Shown here: positions 1 through 9,549 of the stretch, one piece after another
How positions within the stretch are numbered: position 1 is the stretch's first letter
Layout: each line of letters opens with the position of its first letter
Assembly (NCBI RefSeq): GCF_025961315.1
Contig: NZ_JAOQNK010000001.1
Span: 1,054,001 to 1,118,000 of the forward strand
Source of the DNA: Sphingobacterium kitahiroshimense
GTDB taxonomy: Bacteria; Bacteroidota; Bacteroidia; Sphingobacteriales; Sphingobacteriaceae
Reading direction: 5' to 3'
DNA length: 64,000 nt
Translations under genes and position numbers: made by a program
Notes under the pieces: generated by a model
Databases searched by the model: none
What the model saw: only the letters and a program-made list of their open reading frames with translations
What the model was told of the DNA's origin: nothing

Positions 1-3000
1 ACATCCAACGAAGCTAAACTTCTTTTCAAGCTTTCCTCCTCCCGTTCGATATACAATCTTCTCGTCAACCCCGTCCTGTAACCCGCATCTTCAGCATCCA
101 ATAGCACAGAAACGACATAATTACTGATCCATGATACCGTTTCACTTTTATTCCACCAGCCCCAACCTCCAACTGTATTCTTGTTTTTCTGCAATTCTTT
201 CAAAAGGTCAAGGATTTTTTTCTCTTCTTCAAACGGCTTCCCTAAAAGTTTTGTTAACGCTTTCTTAGAAAGTAGCGCACTTAATTTAGATGCCAGCTGT
301 TCGTTGCACAAAAACTTATAAGCATCAATATGTGCTATTTCGCGCTGGATGAATTCCCATGAATTGGCCTCAGCATGCACGGTGATTTCTCCCAGCTCAG
401 GTGATGTTTTTAACTGATATTCTTCCGTTCCATTCAACACCTTAAAATCACCCTGATGCTGCTCCAGTCCTTTTTCGAAAATCGGAATACTTCGTTTCTC
501 GCCATCAAAATAGCCATTAGAAAGTCCGATCGCATACGAAAGCTGCAAGCTATCGCCTTTTCTTGCCCGAACAGCAATTGGATCGCGGTATGACTTCGCA
601 ATTTTCAAATTCGCTTTTACAGAATCAACCCCATTATAGATCGTCCGTAGTACTTCCAGACTATCGCCAAGATAGTTAACCACTCGACCTATTGCGGTAA
701 ACTGATCGCCACGAATAGCAAATCGTGGAGCTGCCAAATGTGCGGAAACAGCTTTAAAGGCTTTAATATTCAGCTCTTTGGTATCTGCAAAATCTTTTAC
801 CCCCTTGGCAATAAAGATTGTTCTCCAATTGGTAATATCATCTGGATAAGTAGTCTCAAAACTCGCTTTCCCTGCAGCGTCTGTTTTGAGCTTCGGTTGC
901 CAGAAAGCATCATCATGAAAATTGACCCGCATCGTATTACCCGATTCGAGGTAAGGCATTGAAACATTCGGCTGTACTGCAGCCACAGTTCCAGTTCTGG
1001 TCTGTACCATAATGACTCCATTGGCAGCCCTTGCGCCGTACAAGGCAATCATGGATTGATCCTTTACCGTATTCACGGAAGCAATTGCAGCCGGATCAAA
1101 AGAAGCAAGATCACCTTCGAACACCACACCATCCACCAAGATCAGCGGTTTTGTACCAGCATCCATACTGTTATTACCTCGAATCAAGATACCGCTCACC
1201 TTTCCTTGCAACGATTGTGAAGCATTTAACGATATCGTCTGGACAGAACCTGTCATACTTACCCTCTTCTGGTTAGCCACACCCATCACAACGACTTCAT
1301 CCAATTGATTGTCCTGCGCCTTCAACTCAACAAAATAATCCTGCCCCATAGATACCTTGATATCCGAAGGATTATAGCCTATTGCAATGATCTGCAACTG
1401 TACTGCTTTTTCATCCGAAAGATCCAATTCGATACTACCATCAAAATTGGAAAAATACTGCTGTTTCGAACCCATATTTTTGACAGCAGCCCCGATCACC
1501 GGTGCATCACCATCATAAACCAAAATTCTGACAGAGGAGCTGCTATTACGCTTTGCAATAAATTCAGCCTTGTTTATTTTTAGAACTTGACCATGCCCCT
1601 GCTGTTCATAAAGAATAGAATCACGAAGCGGATTCAACACCCTGTTTGCAACGGTTTCATCACGGACCATCTTATAAGCCACTGCGGCATGAGGTGATCG
1701 CTGGTTCCATTGAATACCATCTAGTTTCAGGTAGTTTAGTCCATTCGATTTTAACGTTACAGCCAAACTATAGGCCGTCGAATCGTCTTTCACCACATGC
1801 AAAATAATATCCCCGAGAGGTAAATTACGCAAGCTATTTTCAGCTCCATAATACAGTCTATAATACCTACGGTCTTCCGCTTTTGCAGGTTCTACGAAAA
1901 TAAGAGCAGGCTTGACAAGCTTTTGTTCAGCATCCAGACCATAACTTAAATTGAGGTTAAAGGTTGGTTCTTTGGAATCTTTTTTCGCCAAAACAAATTG
2001 CGCAACTCCACTATTATTTTGCATGGCCTCCCTAAATTTACTCGCCACATTTTTCTGAATATCACTACGTATCCATAATTTCTTCGTAAAATCCAATTGC
2101 GGTTTAAAGTAAGGTGCATCTTTTCGTATATAGTCCGCATCAAAACTTTTCAACTTTTGGTACTGCTGATAAAGTGTATATTGATATCCGCCTTCTATTT
2201 CAAAACGTCCAATTGATGTCGTATCCACGATTAATGTTGCTATTTTGGGCACGCCATTATACATTTCGGTACGCGGAAACGGACCTACCAAAACAGGTGC
2301 TGACACTTGAGTCCTAAGCCTACTGTTATAGGTCCTGTTCGGAAATGGATTCAGATAAAAAAGATCGCCTGAAGTCTGGATATAACCTGGCATTTCGATA
2401 GGCACATTTAGATTTGGCAATTGCCAAGCTCCAAAATTATTGGTTACGGAAATCAACTGTTTTTTGAGTTCCGTGACTTCGGTATCTTTCAGCTTTCCAA
2501 CATCGTCCTTGGGCAGCATTTTGACCAAGATCTGTCCTTTACCCAGCGTTTCATCAGGGTAGTTGAATCCAATTGTATCCTGCGCTATATTAAAGGATAC
2601 GATCGTTCTCCGACCTTTTTCAACGCGGAACCCTTTCACCAATACCTCCCTGTCATGTGTTCTGAATTTAAATTCATGCTGTCCCGGATAGATCTCAAAA
2701 ATATAATCATCATGGTGTTGACTCTGTTTCGCATAAGTCAAAACACCATCTATCCACATCATGTGAACCCCTTGTACCAAGCCATTTACCACCAGATATG
2801 GAGAAATTTGGCTTTTAATTTCCGCGACCGGCTGCGACGCCTGATAATAAACTTTAGGAAATAAAAATTGGTAAAAAGCAATCGTATCAAGCTGCATTTC
2901 TTTAGACCATCTCGCCCAGTCCTTTAATGCCTCCTGGTGTCTTACCTGGGCTTCATCCAGATCAAAATTAAAATTCTGGAAAGGTTGGGCATACCGCATG

Positions 3001-4940
3001 AGCCCGCCAATCTTGACATTTGGAGCACTTGTATTTTTAAATTTTGATGTAAATCCATAAGCCGTAATATCCACATCCGGCACAGGTTTGCCCACTTTAT
3101 CGGTCACGGACAATTGCACCTCAGCCTTTTGACCAGGATAAACCGTTGTCGCTGTATTGACCTCTAAATTCAGATTTTTCTGCATAAAAGGAAGATCTTC
3201 CTTTATCACTTTGGCACGGCCTGCAAAAAGATAAGTAATCTGCAGGCTATACCCTTCTTTTCCCCGTTCTGAAAATGCTTCGTTTAATTGAGTCGCATAA
3301 CCCGACGAAACCATTTTCTTACCTTTCCTAACCTGATACCAAAAAGGAATAGCTGCCGGATTACTCACCGTCAATAAAACCGAATCGGTCGTGCGGTAAA
3401 AACGATAACGCAGTTGCTCCTTTTGTTCCTGTTCCAAATCCAAGATTTCAGAAATTCCATTCGCCTTAACTCCTATTTCCGTTGCATGCCATGCAACCGG
3501 TATGATATGGGGTAAACGAACCTGCTCTACGCGCAACATTTCATTGTTTTCACCTAATAATTCGATCTTAGCATCGCTTGATTTTTCAATACCTTTCTCA
3601 AAATACTTAATCTCCGCCTGCCCGTCTTTAACGGCGATACGAATTTCTTTTTCCGTATCAAGCAAATGGAGCTGCAGTATTTTTTCATGACGCTCATTGT
3701 CCGAACTGAGGTAGGTACCTATAACTTGAAAAGGAAGACCCATGTCTGACGGGAAAATCGAATCTGGCAAAACGATTTCCTTTTCCGCGACTTCATTAAG
3801 AGATACCGTTGTCTGCCATAACGTATCCGGAACAAAATTCACCTGATTGGCCTTCATTTTTCCTGTACGGTAAGAGTTTGGTACAACTTTCAATTCTACT
3901 CGACCATCATAAACAGGCATATCATTCTCATTGACAACCTTTAACTTCAGGCGGATACTATCCCCTTTTGCAAAATCCGTGCGATCGGATTTCATGCTAA
4001 ACGTGAGACTTTTCAATTCATATTCTTCATATCGAAACGACTCTTCAAGCAACACTTGCTTAGATTTGCTAGACTTCAATAAAACACGGTAATATTTATC
4101 TAGGGTAAGTCCCAGTCCTGCATTTAAGTCAAAAGAAAAAGCATACATGCCAGGGCGATAGGGAGCAAGTTTTGTGATGACCGTATCTTTAGCATTGCCC
4201 ACTACATGTACATCCACCGAATCTAGATTTGGTTTCCATTTACCCTCTTCGAGATAAGCCTTGAATTTCACCTGATCATTGGGCTTATACATCGGCTTAT
4301 TGAATACCATAAAGCTTTGGTTATCAAAACTTTTTTTCTTACGAAAAATCCTTTTAAATTTATATTTTGTCCGTTGCCAGTTTGTTTTCACACCTTGCCA
4401 AAAGGATACTTTTTCTTCATAAGGCCAGTTCTTTTCTACACGTAGATAATGATACACCCCTTTATGCAAGATGCTGACGATATCACCTGTTTTCGCATTA
4501 GCAGCATGATAATAGCCCAATTTCCGATCATAAGAGACCCTATTCTTGCCCAAAGAAAGGTGTGCATCGGTTATCATATTACCCAATGAATCGTACAAGC
4601 AAACCGCAAATGCTTCGGTCGGAATGACCTTAGCATACAGATCATCAATGATAAATTCATCATATACCAGGTTATTTTCATCAGCACGGACTTCCACATA
4701 ATTGCCACGTGGCAAATTGAGTTTTTGATTACGATACTTTCCTTTTTGAACAAAATCGGTCAGCATACCCTCGTTAAATTTCACTTCTCCGATATGGATC
4801 TTTTTTAAAATCTCGGGGTTTAATTTATAGATATAATAATCCGAAGATTGACGTTGACTATTGAACAGTGCAGACTGCCCAAATAAGGCGATCGAATACA
4901 AAAAGGTTAAAATACTAACGATAATTGACTTCCAACTCAT
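1..4940 (-). CDS. alpha-2-macroglobulin-family protein with embedded TonB-plug domain (3' end outside window)
   Basis: About 1646 residues are visible; the C terminus lies beyond position 1. It starts with a short signal peptide (MSWKSIIVSILTFLYS). An MG2-like stretch follows near residues 200-230 (FNKPMYKPNDQVKFKAYL). A carboxypeptidase-regulatory-like beta domain lies near 1132-1207, then a TonB-receptor plug of the SusC type near 1208-1315 (LDEVVVMG, LILVDGVV, LYGARAANGVIMVQT). An A2M domain follows near 1340 (FETTYPDDITNWRT) and a GGWGWW motif near 1590. No thioester CGEQ motif is visible. Bacteroidota proteins of this architecture are predicted envelope proteins related to protease-trapping macroglobulins; the plug is not followed by a barrel, so import is unlikely. 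The start chosen is the first ATG ahead of the signal peptide. The family call is firm; the role is inferred. Confidence 0.85.
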   Translation of the reverse strand, partial: MSWKSIIVSILTFLYSIALFGQSALFNSQRQSSDYYIYKLNPEILKKIHIGEVKFNEGMLTDFVQKGKYRNQKLNLPRGNYVEVRADENNLVYDEFIIDDLYAKVIPTEAFAVCLYDSLGNMITDAHLSLGKNRVSYDRKLGYYHAANAKTGDIVSILHKGVYHYLRVEKNWPYEEKVSFWQGVKTNWQRTKYKFKRIFRKKKSFDNQSFMVFNKPMYKPNDQVKFKAYLEEGKWKPNLDSVDVHVVGNAKDTVITKLAPYRPGMYAFSFDLNAGLGLTLDKYYRVLLKSSKSKQVLLEESFRYEEYELKSLTFSMKSDRTDFAKGDSIRLKLKVVNENDMPVYDGRVELKVVPNSYRTGKMKANQVNFVPDTLWQTTVSLNEVAEKEIVLPDSIFPSDMGLPFQVIGTYLSSDNERHEKILQLHLLDTEKEIRIAVKDGQAEIKYFEKGIEKSSDAKIELLGENNEMLRVEQVRLPHIIPVAWHATEIGVKANGISEILDLEQEQKEQLRYRFYRTTDSVLLTVSNPAAIPFWYQVRKGKKMVSSGYATQLNEAFSERGKEGYSLQITYLFAGRAKVIKEDLPFMQKNLNLEVNTATTVYPGQKAEVQLSVTDKVGKPVPDVDITAYGFTSKFKNTSAPNVKIGGLMRYAQPFQNFNFDLDEAQVRHQEALKDWARWSKEMQLDTIAFYQFLFPKVYYQASQPVAEIKSQISPYLVVNGLVQGVHMMWIDGVLTYAKQSQHHDDYIFEIYPGQHEFKFRTHDREVLVKGFRVEKGRRTIVSFNIAQDTIGFNYPDETLGKGQILVKMLPKDDVGKLKDTEVTELKKQLISVTNNFGAWQLPNLNVPIEMPGYIQTSGDLFYLNPFPNRTYNSRLRTQVSAPVLVGPFPRTEMYNGVPKIATLIVDTTSIGRFEIEGGYQYTLYQQYQKLKSFDADYIRKDAPYFKPQLDFTKKLWIRSDIQKNVASKFREAMQNNSGVAQFVLAKKDSKEPTFNLNLSYGLDAEQKLVKPALIFVEPAKAEDRRYYRLYYGAENSLRNLPLGDIILHVVKDDSTAYSLAVTLKSNGLNYLKLDGIQWNQRSPHAAVAYKMVRDETVANRVLNPLRDSILYEQQGHGQVLKINKAEFIAKRNSSSSVRILVYDGDAPVIGAAVKNMGSKQQYFSNFDGSIELDLSDEKAVQLQIIAIGYNPSDIKVSMGQDYFVELKAQDNQLDEVVVMGVANQKRVSMTGSVQTISLNASQSLQGKVSGILIRGNNSMDAGTKPLILVDGVVFEGDLASFDPAAIASVNTVKDQSMIALYGARAANGVIMVQTRTGTVAAVQPNVSMPYLESGNTMRVNFHDDAFWQPKLKTDAAGKASFETTYPDDITNWRTIFIAKGVKDFADTKELNIKAFKAVSAHLAAPRFAIRGDQFTAIGRVVNYLGDSLEVLRTIYNGVDSVKANLKIAKSYRDPIAVRARKGDSLQLSYAIGLSNGYFDGEKRSIPIFEKGLEQHQGDFKVLNGTEEYQLKTSPELGEITVHAEANSWEFIQREIAHIDAYKFLCNEQLASKLSALLSKKALTKLLGKPFEEEKKILDLLKELQKNKNTVGGWGWWNKSETVSWISNYVVSVLLDAEDAGYRTGLTRRLYIEREEESLKRSLASLD

Positions 4941-5201
4941 AAAAAGGTATTGACTAAATTCCCTTAAAAATAGATAAATTTTCCAAACACACACATTATA
5001 CTTCATTATACGCACAAATTTTCGTGCAGAGATATCAAAATTTCCCAATAAAACCTGCGTCAGAAGCTATAATCTCGGTGAAAAATTCCTCATCGGGAGG
5101 AATATGTTGTACAGCACAAATTCATGTTAGGAGATAATCGCCATCTAAATATTAAAATCAGTGAAATTTAATTTTATTTAGAACAATTCCAGATTAAAAC
5201 C

Positions 5202-5209
5202 TATATTTG
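5202..5209 (+). promoter_or_regulatory. putative Bacteroidota -7 element (TATATTTG)
   Basis: TATATTTG matches the Bacteroidota TAnnTTTG consensus and lies 28 bp before the GTG start of the ECF sigma gene, at a good distance for a transcription start. No clear -33 TTG was found. The 297 bp between the macroglobulin gene and the sigma gene hold no other recognised feature and should contain both divergent promoters. Confidence 0.4.
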
Positions 5210-5237
5210 AACCTATCTATCTAAAACGACTTGCTTA

Positions 5238-5789
5238 GTGAGCCTTAAACTATTTTTTACAAAAAAAAACAAGCAGAAAAAACCACCTGAACAAATATTT
5301 CAGGAGTGGTTCGATGCCTATTGGAATCGACTTGTTGATTTTTGTGAACACCATTGTAATGATGAGCAAATCGCTATGGATATGGTACAGGATATTTTCT
5401 GCTCGCTTTGGAAACGTAAAGAAGTGATGGAAGAAATTATTCAGATCGAACACTATCTCTTTCGCGCTGCGCGAATACGGATCAATGATTATTACCGTGA
5501 AAAATATAAGCGCATTGATCAGACACATGAATTGACAGAGACCTTCTGCCATAGCATCAACAACACAGAGGAGACCATCTATTTCAGAGATCTTGATCAT
5601 TTTGTAGATGGCCTGGTCAACCGACTCCCATGCCGTTGCCGTCAGGTCTATACCCTGAGCCGCAATAGCGGTCTAAGCATACCCGAAATTGCCGAAGCAT
5701 TGTCTGTGTCCGAAAAGACTGTCGAAGCACATCTCACGAAAGCCCTAAAATTCCTGAGAAATAAGATCTCTACATCAGAACAAAAATAA
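5238..5789 (+). CDS. RNA polymerase ECF-type sigma-70 factor (FecI-like)
   Basis: A 183-residue ECF sigma factor. Region 2 lies near residues 22-88 (WNRLVDFCEHHC, AMDMVQDIFCSLWKRK) and region 4 near 122-175, with a helix-turn-helix (GLSIPEIAEALSVSEKTVEAHLTK). The start is GTG; no better ATG precedes region 2. It is followed after 55 bp by a FecR-type anti-sigma factor and then by an STN-containing TonB receptor. This is the standard order of an iron-starvation-type transenvelope signalling unit in Bacteroidota. The sigma factor is expected to drive the downstream receptor when the receptor binds ligand. Length and domain order are normal. Confidence 0.93.
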   Translation: MSLKLFFTKKNKQKKPPEQIFQEWFDAYWNRLVDFCEHHCNDEQIAMDMVQDIFCSLWKRKEVMEEIIQIEHYLFRAARIRINDYYREKYKRIDQTHELTETFCHSINNTEETIYFRDLDHFVDGLVNRLPCRCRQVYTLSRNSGLSIPEIAEALSVSEKTVEAHLTKALKFLRNKISTSEQK

Positions 5790-5844
5790 TTTTTTTTTAG
5801 ACTAAGGGTAAAACAGCTAAACGACGACTGGTATATAAAAATAT

Positions 5845-6807
5845 ATGAAGATCGATCATCAGCTCTTGGAAAAATACTGGTCAGGCCAGTGCACACCTGT
5901 TGAGAAACAAGCTGTGGAAGCTTGGATGGCTGATGGTATTCCTGATGAAGAATTTCCACGCAAGCAAAGTAACTATACACCCGAAGAGAAAAAAGCGATC
6001 TTATGGCAAAATATTCGCCATCAAGCTGATATCCCCGATACGTTTTCTGCAGAAAAATCAACCCGTAGACGCTGGCCTAAACTCGTCGCAGCAGCCAGTA
6101 TCGTGAGTATCCTATCGGCAGCTTGGCTCTATCTTCGATCGGATAAAATAACAGCAGAACCGATCGTAACCACCCGCTTTGTACAGATCGAAGTACCTTT
6201 TGGAAAAAAACAAAAACTCATCCTCAGCGATGGAACGACCATAAGTCTCAATTCCGGAACAAAATTACGCTATCCCGAAAAATTTGATGCAGCGAAAAGA
6301 GAAGTGACCTTAGATGGTGAAGCTTTTTTTGAGGTGAGCAAAGATCCAAAACGACCTTTTATTGTCCAGACTAAAAATACCAGTACCCGCGTACTGGGTA
6401 CCCGATTCAATTTGCTAAGCCGTACCGGACAGTCCGATATGCTTACTGTGGAAGAAGGACGAGTACAATTTACCGCAGCAAATTGTCCGGACACCCTTAT
6501 TTTAAAAGCCAATATGCAAAGTAGTTATGCTGCAGGAAAGATGAAATCAAGTACCGTAAATAGTGAACTGTCGACTGCCTGGATGGAAGGACAACTTATA
6601 TTCGACAACAAAACCATCAAACAGGTGATTCCGGAACTTGAACGCTGGTATAATGTAAAGATCACCTGTCACAATACAGCAATACTGAATGATCAGGTGA
6701 GAGGGAAGTTTAAGCAGGCTTCTTTAGCATCAGTTTTACATGATATCAGTTTTGCAACCTCCATCAAATATACCATCAAAGATAAGGAGGTCAGCTTATA
6801 TAGATAA
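5845..6807 (+). CDS. FecR-family anti-sigma factor
   Basis: 320 residues. The cytoplasmic N-terminal segment (1-75) would bind the sigma factor. A single membrane helix lies near 80-97 (KLVAAASIVSILSAAWLYL). The periplasmic FecR domain spans about 112-205 (FGKKQKLILSDGTTISLNSG, GEAFFEVSKD, VLGTRFNL). A C-terminal DUF4974-like domain lies near 250-320 (FDNKTIKQVIPELERWYNV). This domain normally contacts the receptor N-terminal STN domain and passes the ligand signal to the sigma factor. It sits between the sigma gene and the receptor gene, as is usual. Nothing is truncated. Confidence 0.93.
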   Translation: MKIDHQLLEKYWSGQCTPVEKQAVEAWMADGIPDEEFPRKQSNYTPEEKKAILWQNIRHQADIPDTFSAEKSTRRRWPKLVAAASIVSILSAAWLYLRSDKITAEPIVTTRFVQIEVPFGKKQKLILSDGTTISLNSGTKLRYPEKFDAAKREVTLDGEAFFEVSKDPKRPFIVQTKNTSTRVLGTRFNLLSRTGQSDMLTVEEGRVQFTAANCPDTLILKANMQSSYAAGKMKSSTVNSELSTAWMEGQLIFDNKTIKQVIPELERWYNVKITCHNTAILNDQVRGKFKQASLASVLHDISFATSIKYTIKDKEVSLYR

Positions 6808-6825
6808 TCGATCCGCAAAAAATAA

Positions 6826-6859
6826 CCCGGTGTACGCATCGCCAAAATTGTCCACCGGG
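6826..6859 (+). other. hairpin in the anti-sigma/receptor intergenic region
   Basis: CCCGGTG at 6826-6832 pairs with CACCGGG at 6853-6859 around a 20-nt loop, in the 94-bp gap before the TonB receptor. No T-run follows, so it is not a typical terminator. It could adjust receptor expression relative to the sigma/anti-sigma genes. Function is inferred only. Confidence 0.35.
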
Positions 6860-6901
6860 GGATGAAATTAAATACATTAACTTAATCACATTTGTAAAAA
6901 T

Positions 6902-9487
6902 ATGAACTTTTTGCTACTTAGCACACCGCTATTTCCCAGAACATGGAAAAAAAATAGCCTTTTATTAGCACTTTCTTTCTCCTGTCTCTTGACACAGGCG
7001 CAACAGGGTATCCTCCAGACCAAGGTCAGCATCCAGATCAAAAACCAAACGATAGCGCAGGCGCTAGAAAAAATTGAAGAAAAAACAGGCTGTTCTTTTA
7101 TCTACAGCCCCAACCTGATCGACGCACAAAAAAAAGTATCGGTAAACCTGCAAAACGCACGCTTAGAAACAATTTTGCAGGAGATCCTGGGCGATGCTGT
7201 AAAACGCGTAGAGACCAATGGAAATCGCATTAATTTACAGCCCTCTTCTGGAAAAGGCAATCTGAACGGACAGGTACACAGCAGCGATGGTCACCCAGCT
7301 GGATATGTGAGCATCTCCCTTGCGGGCAGACAAATCCAGGCCGATGAAAATGGTAAATTTTCGTTCAGTAATATAGAAGCCGGCAGCTATACCGTAGAAG
7401 CAAAATATGTTGGCTTGCTGACCCAAAAGCAACAGGTACATATTGAAGCAAATAAAACATCTACAGTCAACCTTGTGCTCTATGAAGATGCTACAGCACT
7501 ACAGGAAGTAGTGGTCAACGGCGAACGTAAAAACCGCTTTGCAAATAAAGAGACCCCTTTTGTAGCCCGTATGCCACTGCGCAATTTGGAGAACCCGCAG
7601 GTCTATCAGGTGGTAACGCAGCAGTTGATGAAAGAACAAGTTTCTTATACCATCGCCGAAGCCATGCGGAATGCAGGTGGTACTGTACCTGTGATCAATC
7701 CTTCTGGCGGACTGAGTGCCCATTTAAGAGGATTTAGTACAGGAATTAATGCCCGCAACGGTATGGAGTCCACTTCGGACCGATCTGCAATGGATCTTGC
7801 CAATGTAGAACGCATAGAAGTACTTAAAGGTCCATCGGGAACACTATTTGGAGCATCCGTATCTTCATTTGGTGGCGTAGTCAATCTCGTTACGAAAAAA
7901 CCAATTGAAGCAAAACGTACGGAAGTAAACTACACCACCGGGAGCTATGACTTAAACCGTTTATCCATAGATCTCAATACTCCGTTAAAGGCCGACAAAA
8001 GTGTACTATTTCGTTTGAATACCGCTATCCATAAAGAAAGAAGTTACCTCTCGGATGCTTTTAACAATACCTTTTTAATCGCACCCAGTTTAAGCTATCA
8101 GGTCAATGAGAAGCTGACCCTAAACTTAGATGCCGAATACCTAAAGGTTCACAATACACAGCCCAATAATTTTGTTATCCGGGCCAAAGATGTACTTCAA
8201 CCTAAAGATCTGAAGTTGGATTACCGCAAAAGCTTGTATTATAGCGATGCCGATGTACAAAATAGCGCTTCCAGAATCTTTGCTGAGGCAAAATATAAAA
8301 TATCGGATAAATTCCAGTCCACCACCGTGTTCTCGTACGTTTCGGAAAATGTGGACCACAGCTATCAGCGTGTCGTGCTCGTCAGTTCTCCTACAGAGGT
8401 TACCAGAGCCGCATCCATATATAAGGATGTCTATAATGGATACGCAAATATTCAGCAAAATATCAATGGCGAATTTAACACAGGAAGTATCAAACATAAA
8501 TTGCTGGTCGGAGCCAATTATAGAACCCTCAGCAGCAGTTTCCTTTTCGGAGATATACAGCTATTCGATAAAGTAGATGTGACCCAAAAATTCACGCCCC
8601 TGTTGAGACAGGAAATCGATAAAAATGCCGAATTTGCACCGTACCCCACTCCTTCGCAACAAACGCTCAGTGCATATGTATCCGACATGATCACCATCGT
8701 GCCACGTCTTTCGACCATGCTTTCACTACGTGTTGATCATTTCAATCGGAACAAAGTGGAAGATGAAGAAGGATTCAAACAAACATCATTAGCGCCTAAA
8801 TTAGGATTGGTGTATCAGATTCTTCCCGAGCGTATTTCTGCATTTGCCAATTATATGAGTGGTTTCCAAAATGTTGCTCCGGTCATCCAGCCAGATGGAA
8901 ATCGATTTGTCATAGATCCAATATTTGCCAATCAAGCAGAAGGTGGAATAAAATCGGAGCTTTTTCATAAAAAATTAAGTCTGACGGCCAGCTATTATTA
9001 TATCAAGATTGATAATGCCACCCGTGTCAATGCGGACATGTTTACCGAACAGGATGGAAAGCAGGTGAGCAAAGGTGCAGAACTGGAGGTCATTGCCAAC
9101 CCCATCGCAGGACTGAACATCATCGGAAGTTATGCCTATAATGATAATCGCATCATCAAAGCTTCTGATACTGCTGTTGAAGGAAACAAGGCAGAATTTG
9201 CGCCTGAAAATGTCGCCAGTTTTTGGGCTTCTTACACTTTCCAAGAAAAAGTAAAAGGTCTCGGTATCGGTGCCGGAGTCAACTATGTTGATAAAATGTA
9301 CCGCGCTTCGACAAATACCTTTTTTATCCCCAGCTATACGCTGGCCAATGCAACTGTGTTTTATAACAAACAAGCTTGGGGAATTCAATTGAAAGCGAAC
9401 AATATCTTTAATAAACAATATTGGGACAGTTGGGGCAATTTGCAGGCACCATCCAGTGTGGCGGCAAACCTTTCCTATCGTTTCTAA
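6902..9487 (+). CDS. TonB-dependent siderophore-type receptor with STN signalling domain
   Basis: 861 residues. Signal peptide at about 15-34 (SLLLALSFSCLLTQAQ). An STN domain lies near 40-112 (IQIKNQTIAQALEKIEEKTG). A carboxypeptidase-regulatory-like domain lies near 118-190 (LNGQVHSSDGHPAGYVSISL). The plug is near 235-340 (HLRGFSTGINARNG, VERIEVLKGPSGTLFG, GGVVNLVTKK). A 22-strand barrel should follow, ending in a C-terminal aromatic residue (NLSYRF). The STN domain and the upstream sigma/FecR pair mark it as a signalling transducer. By family it imports an iron chelate across the outer membrane using TonB energy. The exact siderophore cannot be read from sequence. Confidence 0.92.
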   Translation: MNFLLLSTPLFPRTWKKNSLLLALSFSCLLTQAQQGILQTKVSIQIKNQTIAQALEKIEEKTGCSFIYSPNLIDAQKKVSVNLQNARLETILQEILGDAVKRVETNGNRINLQPSSGKGNLNGQVHSSDGHPAGYVSISLAGRQIQADENGKFSFSNIEAGSYTVEAKYVGLLTQKQQVHIEANKTSTVNLVLYEDATALQEVVVNGERKNRFANKETPFVARMPLRNLENPQVYQVVTQQLMKEQVSYTIAEAMRNAGGTVPVINPSGGLSAHLRGFSTGINARNGMESTSDRSAMDLANVERIEVLKGPSGTLFGASVSSFGGVVNLVTKKPIEAKRTEVNYTTGSYDLNRLSIDLNTPLKADKSVLFRLNTAIHKERSYLSDAFNNTFLIAPSLSYQVNEKLTLNLDAEYLKVHNTQPNNFVIRAKDVLQPKDLKLDYRKSLYYSDADVQNSASRIFAEAKYKISDKFQSTTVFSYVSENVDHSYQRVVLVSSPTEVTRAASIYKDVYNGYANIQQNINGEFNTGSIKHKLLVGANYRTLSSSFLFGDIQLFDKVDVTQKFTPLLRQEIDKNAEFAPYPTPSQQTLSAYVSDMITIVPRLSTMLSLRVDHFNRNKVEDEEGFKQTSLAPKLGLVYQILPERISAFANYMSGFQNVAPVIQPDGNRFVIDPIFANQAEGGIKSELFHKKLSLTASYYYIKIDNATRVNADMFTEQDGKQVSKGAELEVIANPIAGLNIIGSYAYNDNRIIKASDTAVEGNKAEFAPENVASFWASYTFQEKVKGLGIGAGVNYVDKMYRASTNTFFIPSYTLANATVFYNKQAWGIQLKANNIFNKQYWDSWGNLQAPSSVAANLSYRF

Positions 9488-9503
9488 AAATTGTATAGCA
9501 ACG

Positions 9504-9532
9504 AGCAGACCGCTTTTAGCGAGCGGTCTGCT
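9504..9532 (+). terminator. strong inverted repeat between receptor and PepSY gene
   Basis: AGCAGACCGCT (9504-9514) and AGCGGTCTGCT (9522-9532) form a perfect 11-bp stem with a 7-nt loop, followed by a short T-rich run. It begins 16 bp after the receptor stop and ends 17 bp before the GTG of the PepSY gene. It probably terminates part of the transcripts and lowers expression of the PepSY gene. Confidence 0.65.
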
Positions 9533-9549
9533 TTATTAGATTGTAAATT

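Noticed and set aside
738..2864. Several plus-strand open frames in the first 3 kb
   Set aside because: They lie in other frames of the minus-strand macroglobulin gene, which has continuous domain support.
6270..9418. Minus-strand open frames within the anti-sigma and receptor genes
   Set aside because: Shadows of strongly supported plus-strand coding regions.
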